Part shown: one piece after another, positions 8,644 through 17,857 of the stretch
How positions within the stretch are numbered: position 1 is the stretch's first letter
Layout: every line of letters starts with the position of its first letter
DNA from: Leisingera daeponensis DSM 23529
GTDB lineage: Bacteria > Pseudomonadota > Alphaproteobacteria > Rhodobacterales > Rhodobacteraceae
NCBI RefSeq assembly: GCF_000473145.1
Contig: NZ_KI421500.1
Location: forward strand, 3,001,725-3,065,724
DNA length: 64,000 nt
Direction: 5' to 3'
The notes under the pieces: generated by a model
Seen by the model: only the letters and a program-made list of their open reading frames with translations
Told to the model about the DNA's origin: nothing
Database searches by the model: none
Made by a program: the position numbers and the translations under genes

Positions 8644-9390
8644 TCAGCCGGGCTTTACGCTGGCCGTCACGTAGTTCACCGACAGATCCCGCTCGGAAAT
8701 TGACCAAGTCCAGGTGATCGGATTGAACACGAACCCCTTGCGGTCCACCGGCTTCAGCCCGGCCTTGCGCAGCAGCTCGAACAGCTCATCCGGCGTGATG
8801 AACTTGGACCATTCATGGGTGCCGCGCGGCAGCCAGCGCATGATCACTTCGGCGCCGATGATGGCCATGGCAAAGCTTTTCGGGTTGCGGTTGATGGTCG
8901 AGCAGATCTGCAGTCCGCCCGGTTTCAGCAGCAGCTGCGTCGCGGTCAGATAGCTGAGCGGATCGGCAACATGCTCCACCACCTCCATGTTGAGCAAGAC
9001 GTCGAACTGCTCGCCAGCCTCGGCCAGCGCTTCGGCGGTGGTGTGGCGGTAGTCGATCTCCAGCCCCGATTGCTCGGCGTGGATGCGCGCGACAGGCAGG
9101 TTGCCCTCGGCGGCGTCGGCACCCACGACCGTCGCGCCCAGCCGCGCCATTGGTTCGCTCAGCAGCCCGCCGCCGCAGCCGATGTCCAGCAGCCGCAGCC
9201 CCTCAAACGGATTCCGTGACGTCAGGTCGCGGTTAAACTCGGCGGCAATTTGCTTGGTGATGTAATCGAGCCGGCACGGGTTCAGCATGTGCAGCGGCTT
9301 GAATTTGCCGTTCGGATCCCACCACTCCGCCGCCATCGCCTCGAATTTAGCGATTTCCGCTGGGTCGACCGTGGACTGAGGCGCTTGCAT
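8644..9390 (-). CDS. ubiG: ubiquinone biosynthesis O-methyltransferase
   Basis: This 248-residue SAM-dependent methyltransferase carries out both O-methylation steps of ubiquinone synthesis. Motif I (L-L-D-I-G-C-G-G-G) is at residues 67-75, followed by G-A-D-A at the ribose-binding acidic site and the post-motif [10 protein letters not shown]. The ATG at 9390 is chosen over an upstream start because a GGAGACAGGA ribosome-binding site precedes it and the start of the protein ([12 protein letters not shown]) is that of the family. It is divergent from pip across 50 bases. Confidence 0.96.
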   Translation of the reverse strand: MQAPQSTVDPAEIAKFEAMAAEWWDPNGKFKPLHMLNPCRLDYITKQIAAEFNRDLTSRNPFEGLRLLDIGCGGGLLSEPMARLGATVVGADAAEGNLPVARIHAEQSGLEIDYRHTTAEALAEAGEQFDVLLNMEVVEHVADPLSYLTATQLLLKPGGLQICSTINRNPKSFAMAIIGAEVIMRWLPRGTHEWSKFITPDELFELLRKAGLKPVDRKGFVFNPITWTWSISERDLSVNYVTASVKPG

Positions 9391-9440
9391 TCCTGTCTCC
9401 GTGTGCTCTTTTGTAGTCTGACGTCTCACTAAGGTCAGTA

Positions 9441-10421
9441 ATGGATAGATACCCGGACCAAAAGCGCGCAGTGCATTATCTTTACCCGCCGGTCGAACCC
9501 TTTGACCAGCGCATGATCGACGCAGGCCAGGGTCACCGCATATATGCAGAGCAGAGCGGGAATCCAAACGGCATACCCGTGATTGTCTGCCACGGCGGAC
9601 CCGGCGGCGGCAGCAGCCCGGCGATGCGGCGCTATTTTGATCCCGATGTCTACCGGATCATCCTGTTCGACCAGCGCGGCTGCGGACGCTCACGCCCCTA
9701 CGCCTCCTGCGAGAACAATACCACCTGGCATCTGGTCGCCGATATGGAGCTGATTCGCCGTCAGATCGGCGTCGAGTCTTGGATCCTGTTCGGCGGCAGC
9801 TGGGGGGCGACGCTGGCGCTGATCTATGCCCAGACGCATCCGGACCGCGTGCAGCAGATGATCCTGCGCGGCGTCTTCCTGATGACCAAGGCAGAACTGG
9901 ACTGGTTTTACGGCGGCGGCGCCGGCAAGTTCTGGCCCGAAACCTGGGCCAAATTCGTCTCGCTGATCCCTGATGGGGAGCGCAGCGACATTATCAGCGC
10001 CTACCACAAGCGGCTGTTCTCCGGAAATCTGGACGAGGAAGTGCGCTTTGGCCGTGCCTGGTCGGCCTGGGAAAATGCGCTGGCCACGGTGCATTCCAAC
10101 GGCCACAGCGGCGAAAGCCCCGGCGATTACGCTCGCGCCTTTGCCCGTCTGGAAAACCATTATTTCCTGAACGGCGGCTTTCTTGACTATGATGGCCAGA
10201 TCCTTGCGAATATGGGGCGGATTTCCCATATCCCCGGGGTGATCGTGCAAGGCCGCTACGACATGATCTGCCCGCCGTCGTCCGCCTGGCGCCTGAATGA
10301 GCTGTGGCCAAATGCGGAGTTGAAGATGGTGCGCAACGCAGGCCATGCTTTGTCGGAGCCGGGAATCAGCGCAGAGCTGGTCCGGGCGATGGACCGGATT
10401 GCAGGAGAGCTTGTGCCATGA
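9441..10421 (+). CDS. pip: proline iminopeptidase
   Basis: This 326-residue alpha/beta-hydrolase of peptidase family S33 releases N-terminal proline from peptides in the cytoplasm. It shows the oxyanion-hole H-G-G-P-G-G-G near residue 51, the F-D-Q-R-G-C-G-R-S motif, nucleophile Ser120 in G-G-S-W-G, and a C-terminal H-A-L catalytic His context (R-N-A-G-H-A). The length matches the family. Its stop overlaps the next start by four bases (ATGA), indicating translational coupling to the solute-binding protein gene. Confidence 0.95.
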   Translation: MDRYPDQKRAVHYLYPPVEPFDQRMIDAGQGHRIYAEQSGNPNGIPVIVCHGGPGGGSSPAMRRYFDPDVYRIILFDQRGCGRSRPYASCENNTTWHLVADMELIRRQIGVESWILFGGSWGATLALIYAQTHPDRVQQMILRGVFLMTKAELDWFYGGGAGKFWPETWAKFVSLIPDGERSDIISAYHKRLFSGNLDEEVRFGRAWSAWENALATVHSNGHSGESPGDYARAFARLENHYFLNGGFLDYDGQILANMGRISHIPGVIVQGRYDMICPPSSAWRLNELWPNAELKMVRNAGHALSEPGISAELVRAMDRIAGELVP

Positions 10422-11263
10422 CGCGCATTGACCGCCGCGCGCTGTTCACCTCGGGTGCTGCCGCAGCCCTGCTGGCCGCCGCTGGCGGATCGGTCCATGC
10501 GTCGCCCAAGCCGGGCGGCGTGCTGCGTCTGGCGGTTCCGCGCGATGGCGGGATGCTGGAACAGGCTGCCCGCGGCGCAATCTATGACACGCTGACCGAA
10601 ATCGCACCTGACGGGCTGCTGCGCGGCGAACTGGCCACGGGATGGCATTCCACTGCGGATGCCCGGACGTGGACCTTCAGCCTGCGGGACGGCGTAGCGT
10701 TTCATGATGGCAGCCCGCTGACTTCGGATGATGCCGCCGCTTCGCTCCTGGTGCAGGGAATCACCGGGGCGGAGGTGCAGGCGATCACCGCGCTGGGCAG
10801 CCATCAGCTGCTGGTGGAACTTGTGCAACCGAACCCGCATCTCCCCTATCTGCTGGCCGGTGCGGGCCAGGTGATCGCCCCCGGAGGCGCTTTGCCGGTG
10901 CCGCTGTCAGATGCGGTCGGGACTGGCTGCTACCAGGTGGCGCGCGCTCAGGAGGGCCGCCATTTCCGTGCCTCCAAGGTGGCGGATCATTACAAGGCCG
11001 GCACTGCAGGCTGGGTGGAGACGGTAGAGATCATCGTGATCCCCGACGCTGCTGTCCGCGCCGAAGCCCTGCGCGACGGATATGTCGACGTGGCAGCCCT
11101 GCCGGAGCCGCGCGGCCTGCTGCGCCGCGGCGAGTTTCTGTATCACCCTTCGTCCAGCGACATGGCTTTGGCTGCCCGCCACACGGTCGGCATCCCGCGC
11201 AAGGTCGGCCAGCGCGCGCCGCTGGATGACGGCCGCATCGCAGAGCGCTGGTGGATCGCCTGA
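10418..11263 (+). CDS. short family-5-like extracytoplasmic solute-binding protein, Tat signal
   Basis: This is a 281-residue protein whose ATG lies in the ATGA overlap with pip. The N-terminus (D-R-R-A-L-F-T-S-G-A-A-A-A-L-L) looks like a twin-arginine signal. The mature part begins as peptide-binding proteins do: G-G-V-L-R-L-A-V-P, then T-W-T-F-S-L-R-D-G-V-A-F-H-D-G-S-P-L-T-S-D-D-A, typical of the DppA/OppA (SBP_bac_5) fold. Family members are usually about 500 residues, so roughly the second half is missing, yet the frame closes cleanly. No permease or ATPase genes are nearby. The pairing with an iminopeptidase suggests a link with peptides; whether it binds them is unknown. Confidence 0.75.
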   Translation: MTRIDRRALFTSGAAAALLAAAGGSVHASPKPGGVLRLAVPRDGGMLEQAARGAIYDTLTEIAPDGLLRGELATGWHSTADARTWTFSLRDGVAFHDGSPLTSDDAAASLLVQGITGAEVQAITALGSHQLLVELVQPNPHLPYLLAGAGQVIAPGGALPVPLSDAVGTGCYQVARAQEGRHFRASKVADHYKAGTAGWVETVEIIVIPDAAVRAEALRDGYVDVAALPEPRGLLRRGEFLYHPSSSDMALAARHTVGIPRKVGQRAPLDDGRIAERWWIA

Positions 11264-11295
11264 CGCCGCCCGGCGGCCGTCACGGAAGACAAGCC

Positions 11296-11323
11296 TTGCA
11301 GTTTTCCCCAATCCCCCCTATAT
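11296..11323 (+). promoter_or_regulatory. probable promoter of the rimP-infB operon
   Basis: TTGCAG at 11296-11301 and CTATAT at 11318-11323 are separated by 16 bases, just ahead of the leader. This is the only good sigma70-like (or RpoH-like, CCTATAT) pair in the 180-base gap. Assignment is by inspection. Confidence 0.5.
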
Positions 11324-11329
11324 GGCTTT

Positions 11330-11444
11330 GACAACAGCGGCGCGTTGAACCTCTGGCTCAAGGCTCCACCGGGATTTTCGACGGGCCGCGCGCCCGTTTT
11401 TTTGTGTTTGCAGGTTTGCGCCTGCCGCTCCAAGTGGAGGTCTG
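11330..11444 (+). promoter_or_regulatory. rimP leader with intrinsic terminator (attenuator)
   Basis: A predicted attenuator upstream of rimP is known in alphaproteobacteria (the rimP-leader family). Here the transcribed leader ends in a hairpin at 11381-11397 (ACGGGC paired with GCCCGT) followed by seven T to 11403, some 40 bases before the rimP start. A terminator in this position, inside a promoter-gene gap, implies controlled read-through into the operon. Possible competing pairing by the GGCTCAAGGCTCC segment at about 11355-11367 is inferred, not proven. Confidence 0.7.
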
Positions 11445-12035
11445 ATGACCAACGACCTGATTGCCAAAGCTGCCATCGACCGGCGCCTGGCCGAGATCGT
11501 CACCCCGGTGATCGAGGATCTGGGGTATGAGCTGGTGCGAATCCGGCTGATGTCTGGTAAGTCGACGACGCTGCAGATCATGGCCGACAAGCCCAACGGC
11601 GGTATCGAGGTGGATGATTGCGCCGAGATTTCGAATGCCGTCAGCGCTGCGCTCGACGTCGAAGACCCGATCATCGATGCCTATGCGCTGGAGGTGTCGA
11701 GCCCGGGCATTGACCGTCCGCTGACGCGGATGAAAGACTTCGAGATGTTCGAGGGCTACGAGGCCAAGCTGGAGACCGCCGAAACGGTCGGTGGCCGCCG
11801 CCGCTTCAAGGGGGAGCTCGCGGGCACCGAGGGCGATGAAGTCCTGATCAACATCGAGGATCAGGGCCAGACCGTGACCGTTGGTCTGAAGTTCGACTGG
11901 CTGAGCGATGCCAAGCTGGTTCTGACCGACGATCTGATCAAGGAAATGCTGCGTCAGCGCAAAGAGGCCGGGACGCTCAACGAAGACGCATTCGACGAAA
12001 TCGAGACCGAAGAGTCCGAAGAGGAGAAAAAGTAA
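11445..12035 (+). CDS. rimP: ribosome maturation factor RimP
   Basis: This 196-residue protein is needed for maturation of the 30S subunit. The N-terminal domain includes L-G-Y-E-L-V-R-I-R and a D-D-C-A-E-I-S segment, then [14 protein letters not shown], the family signature. The C-terminal domain is SH3-like. The last 25 residues are strongly acidic. GTGGAGG precedes the ATG. The stop overlaps the nusA start by one base (TAATG). Confidence 0.96.
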   Translation: MTNDLIAKAAIDRRLAEIVTPVIEDLGYELVRIRLMSGKSTTLQIMADKPNGGIEVDDCAEISNAVSAALDVEDPIIDAYALEVSSPGIDRPLTRMKDFEMFEGYEAKLETAETVGGRRRFKGELAGTEGDEVLINIEDQGQTVTVGLKFDWLSDAKLVLTDDLIKEMLRQRKEAGTLNEDAFDEIETEESEEEKK

Positions 12036-13651
12036 TGGCTATCACCTCTGCAAACCAGCTGGAGCTGTTGCAAACCGCCGAGGCCGTGGCGCGCGAAAAG
12101 ATGATCGACCCGGGTCTGGTGATCGAGGCGATGGAAGAAAGCCTCGCCCGTGCGGCCAAGAGCCGCTATGGCGCCGAGATGGATATCCGTGTGTCGATCG
12201 ACCGCAAGACCGGGCGCGCCACCTTTACCCGCGTGCGCACCGTTGTCGCGGATGATGAGCTGGAAAACTACCAGGCCGAAATGACCGTTGAGCAGGCGCG
12301 CCAGTACATGGCGAACCCCGAAGTGGGCCAGACCTATGTCGAGGAAGTGCCGCCGGTTGAGATGGGCCGGATCGCAGCCCAGTCGGCCAAGCAGGTGATC
12401 CTGCAGAAGGTCCGCGAAGCTGAGCGCGACCGCCAGTACGAAGAATTCAAGGACCGCGCCGGCACGATCATCAACGGCTTGGTCAAGCGCGAGGAATACG
12501 GCAACGTCATCGTCGACGTGGGCGCGGGCGAAGCGATCTTGCGCCGCAACGAGAAGATCGGCCGCGAAAGCTACCGCCCGAACGACCGCGTGCGCTGCTA
12601 CATCAAGGACGTGCGCCGCGAGCCGCGCGGCCCGCAGATCTTCCTGTCGCGCACCGCGCCGGAGTTCATGGCCGAGCTGTTCAAGATGGAAGTGCCGGAA
12701 ATCTATGACGGCATCATCGAGATCAAGGCAGTCGCCCGCGACCCCGGCTCGCGCGCCAAGATTGCTGTCGTCTCCTATGACGGCTCGATCGACCCGGTCG
12801 GCGCCTGTGTTGGTATGCGCGGCTCCCGTGTGCAGGCCGTCGTGAACGAGCTTCAGGGCGAGAAGATCGACATCATCCCGTGGAACGAGGACCAGCCGAC
12901 CTTCCTGGTGAACGCGCTGCAGCCGGCCGAAGTGACCAAGGTGGTGCTCGACGAGGAAGCCGGCAAGATCGAGGTTGTGGTGCCGGAAGAGCAGCTGTCG
13001 CTCGCTATCGGCCGCCGCGGCCAGAATGTGCGCCTGGCGTCGCAGCTCACCGGTCTCGATATCGACATCATGACCGAGGAAGAAGAGTCGGCCCGCCGCC
13101 AGAAAGAATTCGAGGCGCGCACGAAATTGTTCATGGAGACCCTTGATCTGGACGAGTTCTTTGCCCAGCTTCTGGTGTCTGAGGGCTTCACCAACCTGGA
13201 AGAGGTTGCTTATGTCGAGCTCGATGAGCTGCTGGTCATTGACGGTGTTGACGAAGGCACCGCCGAGGAGCTGCAGGCCCGTGCCCGCGACTATCTGGAA
13301 GCCCAGGCCAAGGCGGCCCTGGACGCAGCCCGCGAGCTGGGCGCCGAGGAAAGCCTGATCCAGTTCGAGGGCCTGACCCCGCAAATGGTCGAGGCGCTTG
13401 CCAAGGACGACGTGAAGTCGCTGGAAGATTTCGCCACTTGTGCGGACTGGGAACTGGCCGGCGGCTGGACCTCCAACGGCGGCGAGCGGGTCAAGGATGA
13501 CGGCATCCTGGAGCCTTTCGGCGTATCGCTGGAAGAGGCGCAGGACATGGTCATGACCGCCCGCATCATGCTGGGCTGGGTCGATCCGGCTGAGCTGGAA
13601 GCGGAAGCGGCGGAAGACGAAGACGCTGGCGAAGAGGAAGGCGAAGCCTGA
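12035..13651 (+). CDS. nusA: transcription termination/antitermination factor NusA
   Basis: This 538-residue protein binds RNA polymerase and nascent RNA to modulate pausing, termination and antitermination. It has an N-terminal polymerase-binding domain (1-125), an S1 domain (about 135-200), and two KH domains (about 230-345) with G-A-C-V-G-M-R-G-S-R and the second GxxG as I-G-R-R-G-Q-N. Helix-hairpin-helix repeats (about 365-500) and an acidic tail follow. Translationally coupled to rimP, it is followed 26 bases later by ylxR, the classic operon order. Confidence 0.98.
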   Translation: MAITSANQLELLQTAEAVAREKMIDPGLVIEAMEESLARAAKSRYGAEMDIRVSIDRKTGRATFTRVRTVVADDELENYQAEMTVEQARQYMANPEVGQTYVEEVPPVEMGRIAAQSAKQVILQKVREAERDRQYEEFKDRAGTIINGLVKREEYGNVIVDVGAGEAILRRNEKIGRESYRPNDRVRCYIKDVRREPRGPQIFLSRTAPEFMAELFKMEVPEIYDGIIEIKAVARDPGSRAKIAVVSYDGSIDPVGACVGMRGSRVQAVVNELQGEKIDIIPWNEDQPTFLVNALQPAEVTKVVLDEEAGKIEVVVPEEQLSLAIGRRGQNVRLASQLTGLDIDIMTEEEESARRQKEFEARTKLFMETLDLDEFFAQLLVSEGFTNLEEVAYVELDELLVIDGVDEGTAEELQARARDYLEAQAKAALDAARELGAEESLIQFEGLTPQMVEALAKDDVKSLEDFATCADWELAGGWTSNGGERVKDDGILEPFGVSLEEAQDMVMTARIMLGWVDPAELEAEAAEDEDAGEEEGEA

Positions 13652-13677
13652 TCCCGGGCTTTGCAAAGGAGACCTGC

Positions 13678-14298
13678 ATGACACGCGGCGGCGTTCAAAA
13701 AGACCGGCCCGAAGGCAGCGAGCGCAAGTGCATCGCAACCGGCGAGATCCAGCCCAAACAGGGGCTCATCCGATTTGTGATGGGACCCGAGGGCCAGGTC
13801 GTGCCCGATGTGATGGAAAAGCTGCCGGGCCGCGGCGTCTATGTGACGTCCAGCCGCGCGGCGCTGGAAACCGCCGTCAAGAAGAAGCTGTTCGCCCGCG
13901 GCTTCAAATCGCAGGTCCAGGTCTCCAGCGGGCTTGCCGGGGAGGTGGAGACCCAAGTGGTCCGCCGCCTCGTCGGGCTGATCAGCCTGGCGCGCAAGTC
14001 GGGCGACGCGGTGGCCGGTTTCGAGAAGGTCAAGGACTGGCTGTCCAAGGAAGAGGCCCGGGTGCTGATCCAGGCCTCTGACGGGTCGGGCCGCGGAAAG
14101 TCGAAGCTGAGCACGCCCTACAAGGGCAAATTTATCGGCTGCCTCACGGCGGACGAGCTGGGAATGGCATTTGGGCGCCAAACTGTGATACATGCCGCCC
14201 TCGCCTCTGGCGGACTCAGCAAACGTGTTGTAGATGAGGCGCAACGACTGCAAGGTTTGCGCGAAACGGTGGGCGGCAGCGGCCGCACGGAAGGATAA
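13678..14298 (+). CDS. ylxR: YlxR/DUF448 RNA-binding protein with L7Ae-like domain
   Basis: This 206-residue protein joins an N-terminal YlxR domain (S-E-R-K-C-I-A-T near residue 16 and G-R-G-V-Y-V near 56) to a C-terminal L7Ae/L30e-like RNA-binding domain (about 100-190). The two-part form is usual in alphaproteobacteria. AAGGAG precedes the ATG. It sits between nusA and infB, as in many bacteria, where YlxR has been described as a nucleoid-associated or RNase P-interacting regulator; its role here is not known. Confidence 0.92.
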   Translation: MTRGGVQKDRPEGSERKCIATGEIQPKQGLIRFVMGPEGQVVPDVMEKLPGRGVYVTSSRAALETAVKKKLFARGFKSQVQVSSGLAGEVETQVVRRLVGLISLARKSGDAVAGFEKVKDWLSKEEARVLIQASDGSGRGKSKLSTPYKGKFIGCLTADELGMAFGRQTVIHAALASGGLSKRVVDEAQRLQGLRETVGGSGRTEG

Positions 14299-14306
14299 GT
14301 AGCTTT

Positions 14307-16781
14307 ATGAGCGATAGTGACGGCAAAAAGACACTGGGTCTGCGTGGGAGTTCCCGTCCGGGGAACGTGAAACAGAGTTTCAGCCATGGACGGACCAAGA
14401 ATGTCGTAGTGGAAACCAAGCGCAAGCGCGTGGTGGTTCCCAAGCCGGGTGCGGCCAAAAGCGGCAGCGGTGCTGCACCGGCAGCGTCCGGATCCCGCCG
14501 GCCTGCCGGCATCAGCGATGCAGAGATGGAGCGCCGCTTGAAGGCACTGCAGGCCGCCAAGGCCCGCGAGGTGGAAGAAGCCGCGCAGCGCGAAGCCGAG
14601 GAAAAGGCCCGCGCCGAAGAGCGTGAGCGCCGCCGCGCCGAAGCGGAAGCCAAAGAGCGCGAGCAGCGCGAAGCCGAAGAACGCGCCCGCCAGAAAGCCG
14701 AAGAGGAAGAGCGCAAGCGCGCCGAGGAAGCAGAAGCAGCCAAAATGGCAGCCGCTGCGCCCGAACCTGCGGAGAAGGCAGAGCGTCCGGCAGCGAACAA
14801 GCCCGCTCCTGCTGCAACCCCGCGCAAAGCCGAGCGCGAACGCGAGCAGCGTCCGTCCCGCGGCAAGGGCCGTGACGACAACCGCCGCTCCGGCAAGCTG
14901 ACGCTTGGCCAGGCCACTGGCGGCGAAGGCAACCGCCAGCGCTCGATGGCGGCGATGAAGCGGAAGCAGGAACGTGCGCGTCAGAAGGCCATGGGCGGCT
15001 CGGTCGAGCGGGAAAAGGTTGTGCGCGACGTGCAGCTGCCGGAAACCATCGTGGTGTCCGAGCTGGCCAACCGCATGGCAGAACGCGTTGCCGACGTGGT
15101 GAAATCGCTCATGCAGATGGGCATGATGGTCACCCAGAACCAGTCGATCGACGCCGACACCGCCGAGCTGATCATCGAGGAATTCGGCCACAAGGTGACG
15201 CGCGTTTCCGACGCCGACGTCGAGGACGTGATCAAAGAGGTCGAGGACAAGGAAGAGGACCTGAAGCCGCGTCCGCCGGTCATCACCATCATGGGCCACG
15301 TCGACCACGGCAAAACCTCGCTGCTGGACGCGATCCGCGATGCCCGCGTTGTGGCAGGCGAAGCCGGCGGCATTACCCAGCACATCGGCGCCTATCAGGT
15401 GACCACCGAAAGCGGCACTGTGCTCAGCTTCCTGGATACCCCGGGCCACGCGGCCTTCACCTCGATGCGGTCGCGCGGTGCGCAGGTGACTGATATCGTG
15501 GTTCTGGTTGTGGCCGCGGACGATGCGGTGATGCCGCAGACCGTCGAGGCGATCAACCACGCCAAAGCGGCGGGTGTTCCGATGATTGTGGCGATCAACA
15601 AGATCGACAAGCCGGCTGCAAACCCGATGAAGGTCCGCACCGATCTTCTGCAGCACGAGGTGGTCGTGGAAGCCATGTCCGGTGAAGTGCAGGACGTGGA
15701 AGTCTCCGCCGTCACCGGCCAGGGCCTGGACGATCTGCTGGAAGCCATTGCCCTTCAAGCGGAAATCCTGGAGCTGAAAGCCAACCCGAACCGCGCCGCG
15801 CAAGGCGCCGTGATCGAGGCGCAGCTGGATGTGGGCCGCGGCCCTGTGGCGACTGTTCTGATTCAGAACGGCACCCTGCGCCAGGGCGACATCTTTGTTG
15901 TGGGTGAGCAGTACGGCAAGGTTCGCGCGCTGATCAACGACAAGGGCGAGCGCGTGCAGGAAGCTGGCCCCTCGGTTCCGGTCGAGGTTCTGGGTCTCAA
16001 TGGCACGCCGGAAGCAGGCGACGTTCTGAACGTCACCGAAACCGAAGCGCAGGCCCGAGAGATCGCCGAGTATCGCGCCCAGGCCGCCAAGGACAAGCGC
16101 GCCGCTGCCGGTGCCGCGACCACGCTGGAACAGCTGATGGCCAAGGCCAAGGAAGACGAAAACGTCTCCGAGCTGCCGATCCTGGTCAAAGCCGACGTGC
16201 AGGGCTCTGCCGAGGCCATCGTTCAGGCGATGGAAAAAATCGGTAACGAGGAGGTGCGCGTGCGCGTGCTGCATTCGGGCGTCGGTGCGATCACCGAAAC
16301 CGATGTCGGCCTCGCCGAGGCCTCCGGTGCCCCGATCATGGGCTTCAACGTCCGTGCCAATGCCTCTGCCCGCAACACTGCGAACCAGAAGGGTGTGGAG
16401 ATCCGCTACTATTCGGTGATCTACGACCTGGTGGATGACGTGAAGGCGGCGGCCTCCGGCCTGCTGTCTGCCGAGATTCGCGAGAACTTCATCGGCTACG
16501 CGCAGATCAAAGAAGTCTTCAAAGTCACCGGTGTCGGCAAGGTTGCCGGCTGTCTGGTCACCGAAGGCATTGCACGCCGTTCGGCAGGCGTGCGCCTGCT
16601 GCGCGACAACGTGGTGATCCACGAAGGCACGCTGAAGACCTTGAAACGCTTCAAGGACGAAGTGTCGGAGGTTCAATCCGGTCAGGAATGCGGTATGGCG
16701 TTCGAAAACTACGACGATATCCGTCCGAACGACGTGATCGAGATTTTCGAGCGCGAGGAAGTGACCCGCACCCTCGACTGA
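14307..16781 (+). CDS. infB: translation initiation factor IF-2
   Basis: This 824-residue GTPase positions fMet-tRNA on the 30S subunit. Residues about 70-215 form a long Ala/Glu/Arg-rich, low-complexity, probably helical arm. The GTPase domain has G1 G-H-V-D-H-G-K-T at 330-337, then D-T-P-G-H and N-K-I-D, followed by the beta-barrel and C-terminal fMet-tRNA domains. It is last in the operon, eight bases after ylxR, and ends before a strong terminator. The low-complexity arm accounts for the 988-codon antisense open frame, which is not a gene. Confidence 0.98.
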   Translation: MSDSDGKKTLGLRGSSRPGNVKQSFSHGRTKNVVVETKRKRVVVPKPGAAKSGSGAAPAASGSRRPAGISDAEMERRLKALQAAKAREVEEAAQREAEEKARAEERERRRAEAEAKEREQREAEERARQKAEEEERKRAEEAEAAKMAAAAPEPAEKAERPAANKPAPAATPRKAEREREQRPSRGKGRDDNRRSGKLTLGQATGGEGNRQRSMAAMKRKQERARQKAMGGSVEREKVVRDVQLPETIVVSELANRMAERVADVVKSLMQMGMMVTQNQSIDADTAELIIEEFGHKVTRVSDADVEDVIKEVEDKEEDLKPRPPVITIMGHVDHGKTSLLDAIRDARVVAGEAGGITQHIGAYQVTTESGTVLSFLDTPGHAAFTSMRSRGAQVTDIVVLVVAADDAVMPQTVEAINHAKAAGVPMIVAINKIDKPAANPMKVRTDLLQHEVVVEAMSGEVQDVEVSAVTGQGLDDLLEAIALQAEILELKANPNRAAQGAVIEAQLDVGRGPVATVLIQNGTLRQGDIFVVGEQYGKVRALINDKGERVQEAGPSVPVEVLGLNGTPEAGDVLNVTETEAQAREIAEYRAQAAKDKRAAAGAATTLEQLMAKAKEDENVSELPILVKADVQGSAEAIVQAMEKIGNEEVRVRVLHSGVGAITETDVGLAEASGAPIMGFNVRANASARNTANQKGVEIRYYSVIYDLVDDVKAAASGLLSAEIRENFIGYAQIKEVFKVTGVGKVAGCLVTEGIARRSAGVRLLRDNVVIHEGTLKTLKRFKDEVSEVQSGQECGMAFENYDDIRPNDVIEIFEREEVTRTLD

Positions 16782-16805
16782 CCGGTCCGCGATCGGAAAA
16801 AAAAC

Positions 16806-16837
16806 AAAGGCCCCGGCTACCATGCTGGGGCCTTTTT
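16806..16837 (+). terminator. Rho-independent terminator of the infB operon
   Basis: A 12-bp stem (AAAGGCCCCGGC with GCTGGGGCCTTT, one G-T pair) around the loop TACCAT is followed by T5. It lies 25 bases after the infB stop. Confidence 0.93.
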
Positions 16838-17089
16838 CTGTGCGCCTGACGGTCCTGTCCGGCACGGGAAATTTCGTGCAGCAGCTGACGAAGCGTCTGG
16901 GGGCGAAAGCCGGCCCTTGGCGGTCCGGCGGCGCCTCAGGCCAGGCCCTTCGCTGCTGCACTGTCACAGTGCCCGGGCCAGCTGGGAAATGACAGCTGGC
17001 GAAAGGACGGTGTCCCGGTCCAAAAGGACAGGTCTTCTGCCAGAAAGCTAACGAGAATACGTGATCACGCCGCTGGCTACGCATCCGGA

Positions 17090-17118
17090 AAAGGGCAGCT
17101 GTTGGCAGCTGCCCTTTC
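17090..17118 (+). terminator. terminator-like hairpin without an identified gene
   Basis: A perfect 12-bp stem AAAGGGCAGCTG/CAGCTGCCCTTT with loop TTGG is followed by CTGTGTG. The only poly-T is inside the stem. It is 250 bases beyond the infB terminator, so it would end a separate, undefined transcript, or be a second safeguard. Confidence 0.55.
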
Positions 17119-17396
17119 TGTGTGCCTGATGTGCCTGATGTGCGTGAGTGGCGGCTCAGGCGGCTGGCGTCACTGGCTGGCCTTGATAGGTTATTGAGCC
17201 AACCCGCACAGCGATTCTCCCATTGGGGAGTGCCCGTATGAAATTGCCTTGAACCAAGGAAAACTTACCTATTGCGATTGTTCTAAGCATGGTCCGGTCC
17301 TGCCTGTTTACAATTCAGGGTAGTGGCTTGCTCCGTAGACTAATGCTTAATCAGATTGCTTAACAAAGCGTTACCCGTGCGGGCGGCGGCAGTTAA

Positions 17397-17436
17397 ACGC
17401 CCGCCAAACCGGCGGAAAACCGGACCGGGCGGGCGT
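17397..17436 (-). terminator. probable terminator of the ppiC-argJ-mutT operon
   Basis: A 9-bp stem ACGCCCGCC/GGCGGGCGT encloses a second small hairpin (CCGG...CCGG). It lies 23 bases beyond the mutT stop on the minus strand. The T run on that side is weak (TTTAA), so efficiency is uncertain. Confidence 0.6.
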
Positions 17437-17458
17437 CACACCCATGGCTTTGGAGGCC

Positions 17459-17857
17459 TTAGAGCCAGTCGCGCAGGATCGGGATCAGCGGGATATCCGC
17501 CGGCGGCATCGGATAGTCGCGCAGGTCCTGCGGACGCACCCATTTCAGGGTTTGACCTTCCCTGGCCTGCGGGATGCCTTCCCACTTGCGGCAGGCAAAC
17601 AGAGGCATCAGCAGGTGGAAATCCTCGTAGGAATGGCTGGCAAAGGTCAGTGGCGCCAGGCAGGAGGCCCAGGTGCCGATCCCCAGCTCCTCGTGCAGCT
17701 CGCGGATCAGCGCGGCCTCCGGTGTCTCCCCCGGTTCGATCTTGCCGCCGGGAAATTCCCACAGGCCGGCCATGGATTTTCCTTCGGGCCGCTGCGCCAG
17801 CAGCACGCGCCCATCAGCATCGATGAGCGCGACAGCGGAGACCAGAACAGTTTTCAT
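17459..17857 (-). CDS. mutT: 8-oxo-dGTP diphosphatase (Nudix, MutT)
   Basis: This 132-residue Nudix hydrolase has the complete Nudix box G-x5-E-x7-R-E-L-x-E-E-x-G within G-G-K-I-E-P-G-E-T (residues 38-60). MutT sanitises the nucleotide pool by hydrolysing 8-oxo-dGTP. The ATG at 17857 overlaps the argJ stop by four bases (ATGA), so translation is coupled. A longer open frame to 18349 is only the antisense of argJ. The MutT assignment within Nudix is based on length and the A-Q-R-P-E-G-K motif. Confidence 0.92.
   Translation of the reverse strand: MKTVLVSAVALIDADGRVLLAQRPEGKSMAGLWEFPGGKIEPGETPEAALIRELHEELGIGTWASCLAPLTFASHSYEDFHLLMPLFACRKWEGIPQAREGQTLKWVRPQDLRDYPMPPADIPLIPILRDWL

Larger units (their letters stand above)
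16838..17458. other. 620-base non-coding region with hairpins
   Basis: No open frame here has a plausible start, codon use or homology. The first half is GC-rich with several short stem-loops and ends in a terminator-like hairpin (17090-17117), so a small transcript ending there is possible. A tandem 9-base repeat (GTGCCTGAT) follows at about 17121-17140. Positions 17180-17380 are clearly lower in GC, with an ATAGGT/ACCTAT pair enclosing two small hairpins (17186-17272). I could not match it to a known RNA family. Confidence 0.5.

Noticed and set aside
11954..13738. 594-codon minus-strand open frame
   Set aside because: It is antisense to nusA, with no recognisable protein family.
14118..17084. 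988-codon open frame on the minus strand
   Set aside because: It lies antisense to infB; its Ala/Leu/His/Arg-rich repeats mirror the infB charged arm and no family is recognisable.
16838..17090. Possible SRP RNA, RNase P RNA, 6S RNA or tmRNA after infB
   Set aside because: None of the conserved core sequences of these RNAs could be found.
17120..17147. Tandem GTGCCTGAT repeats as a CRISPR-like array
   Set aside because: There are only two to three short units without spacers; no CRISPR array was seen anywhere in the window.
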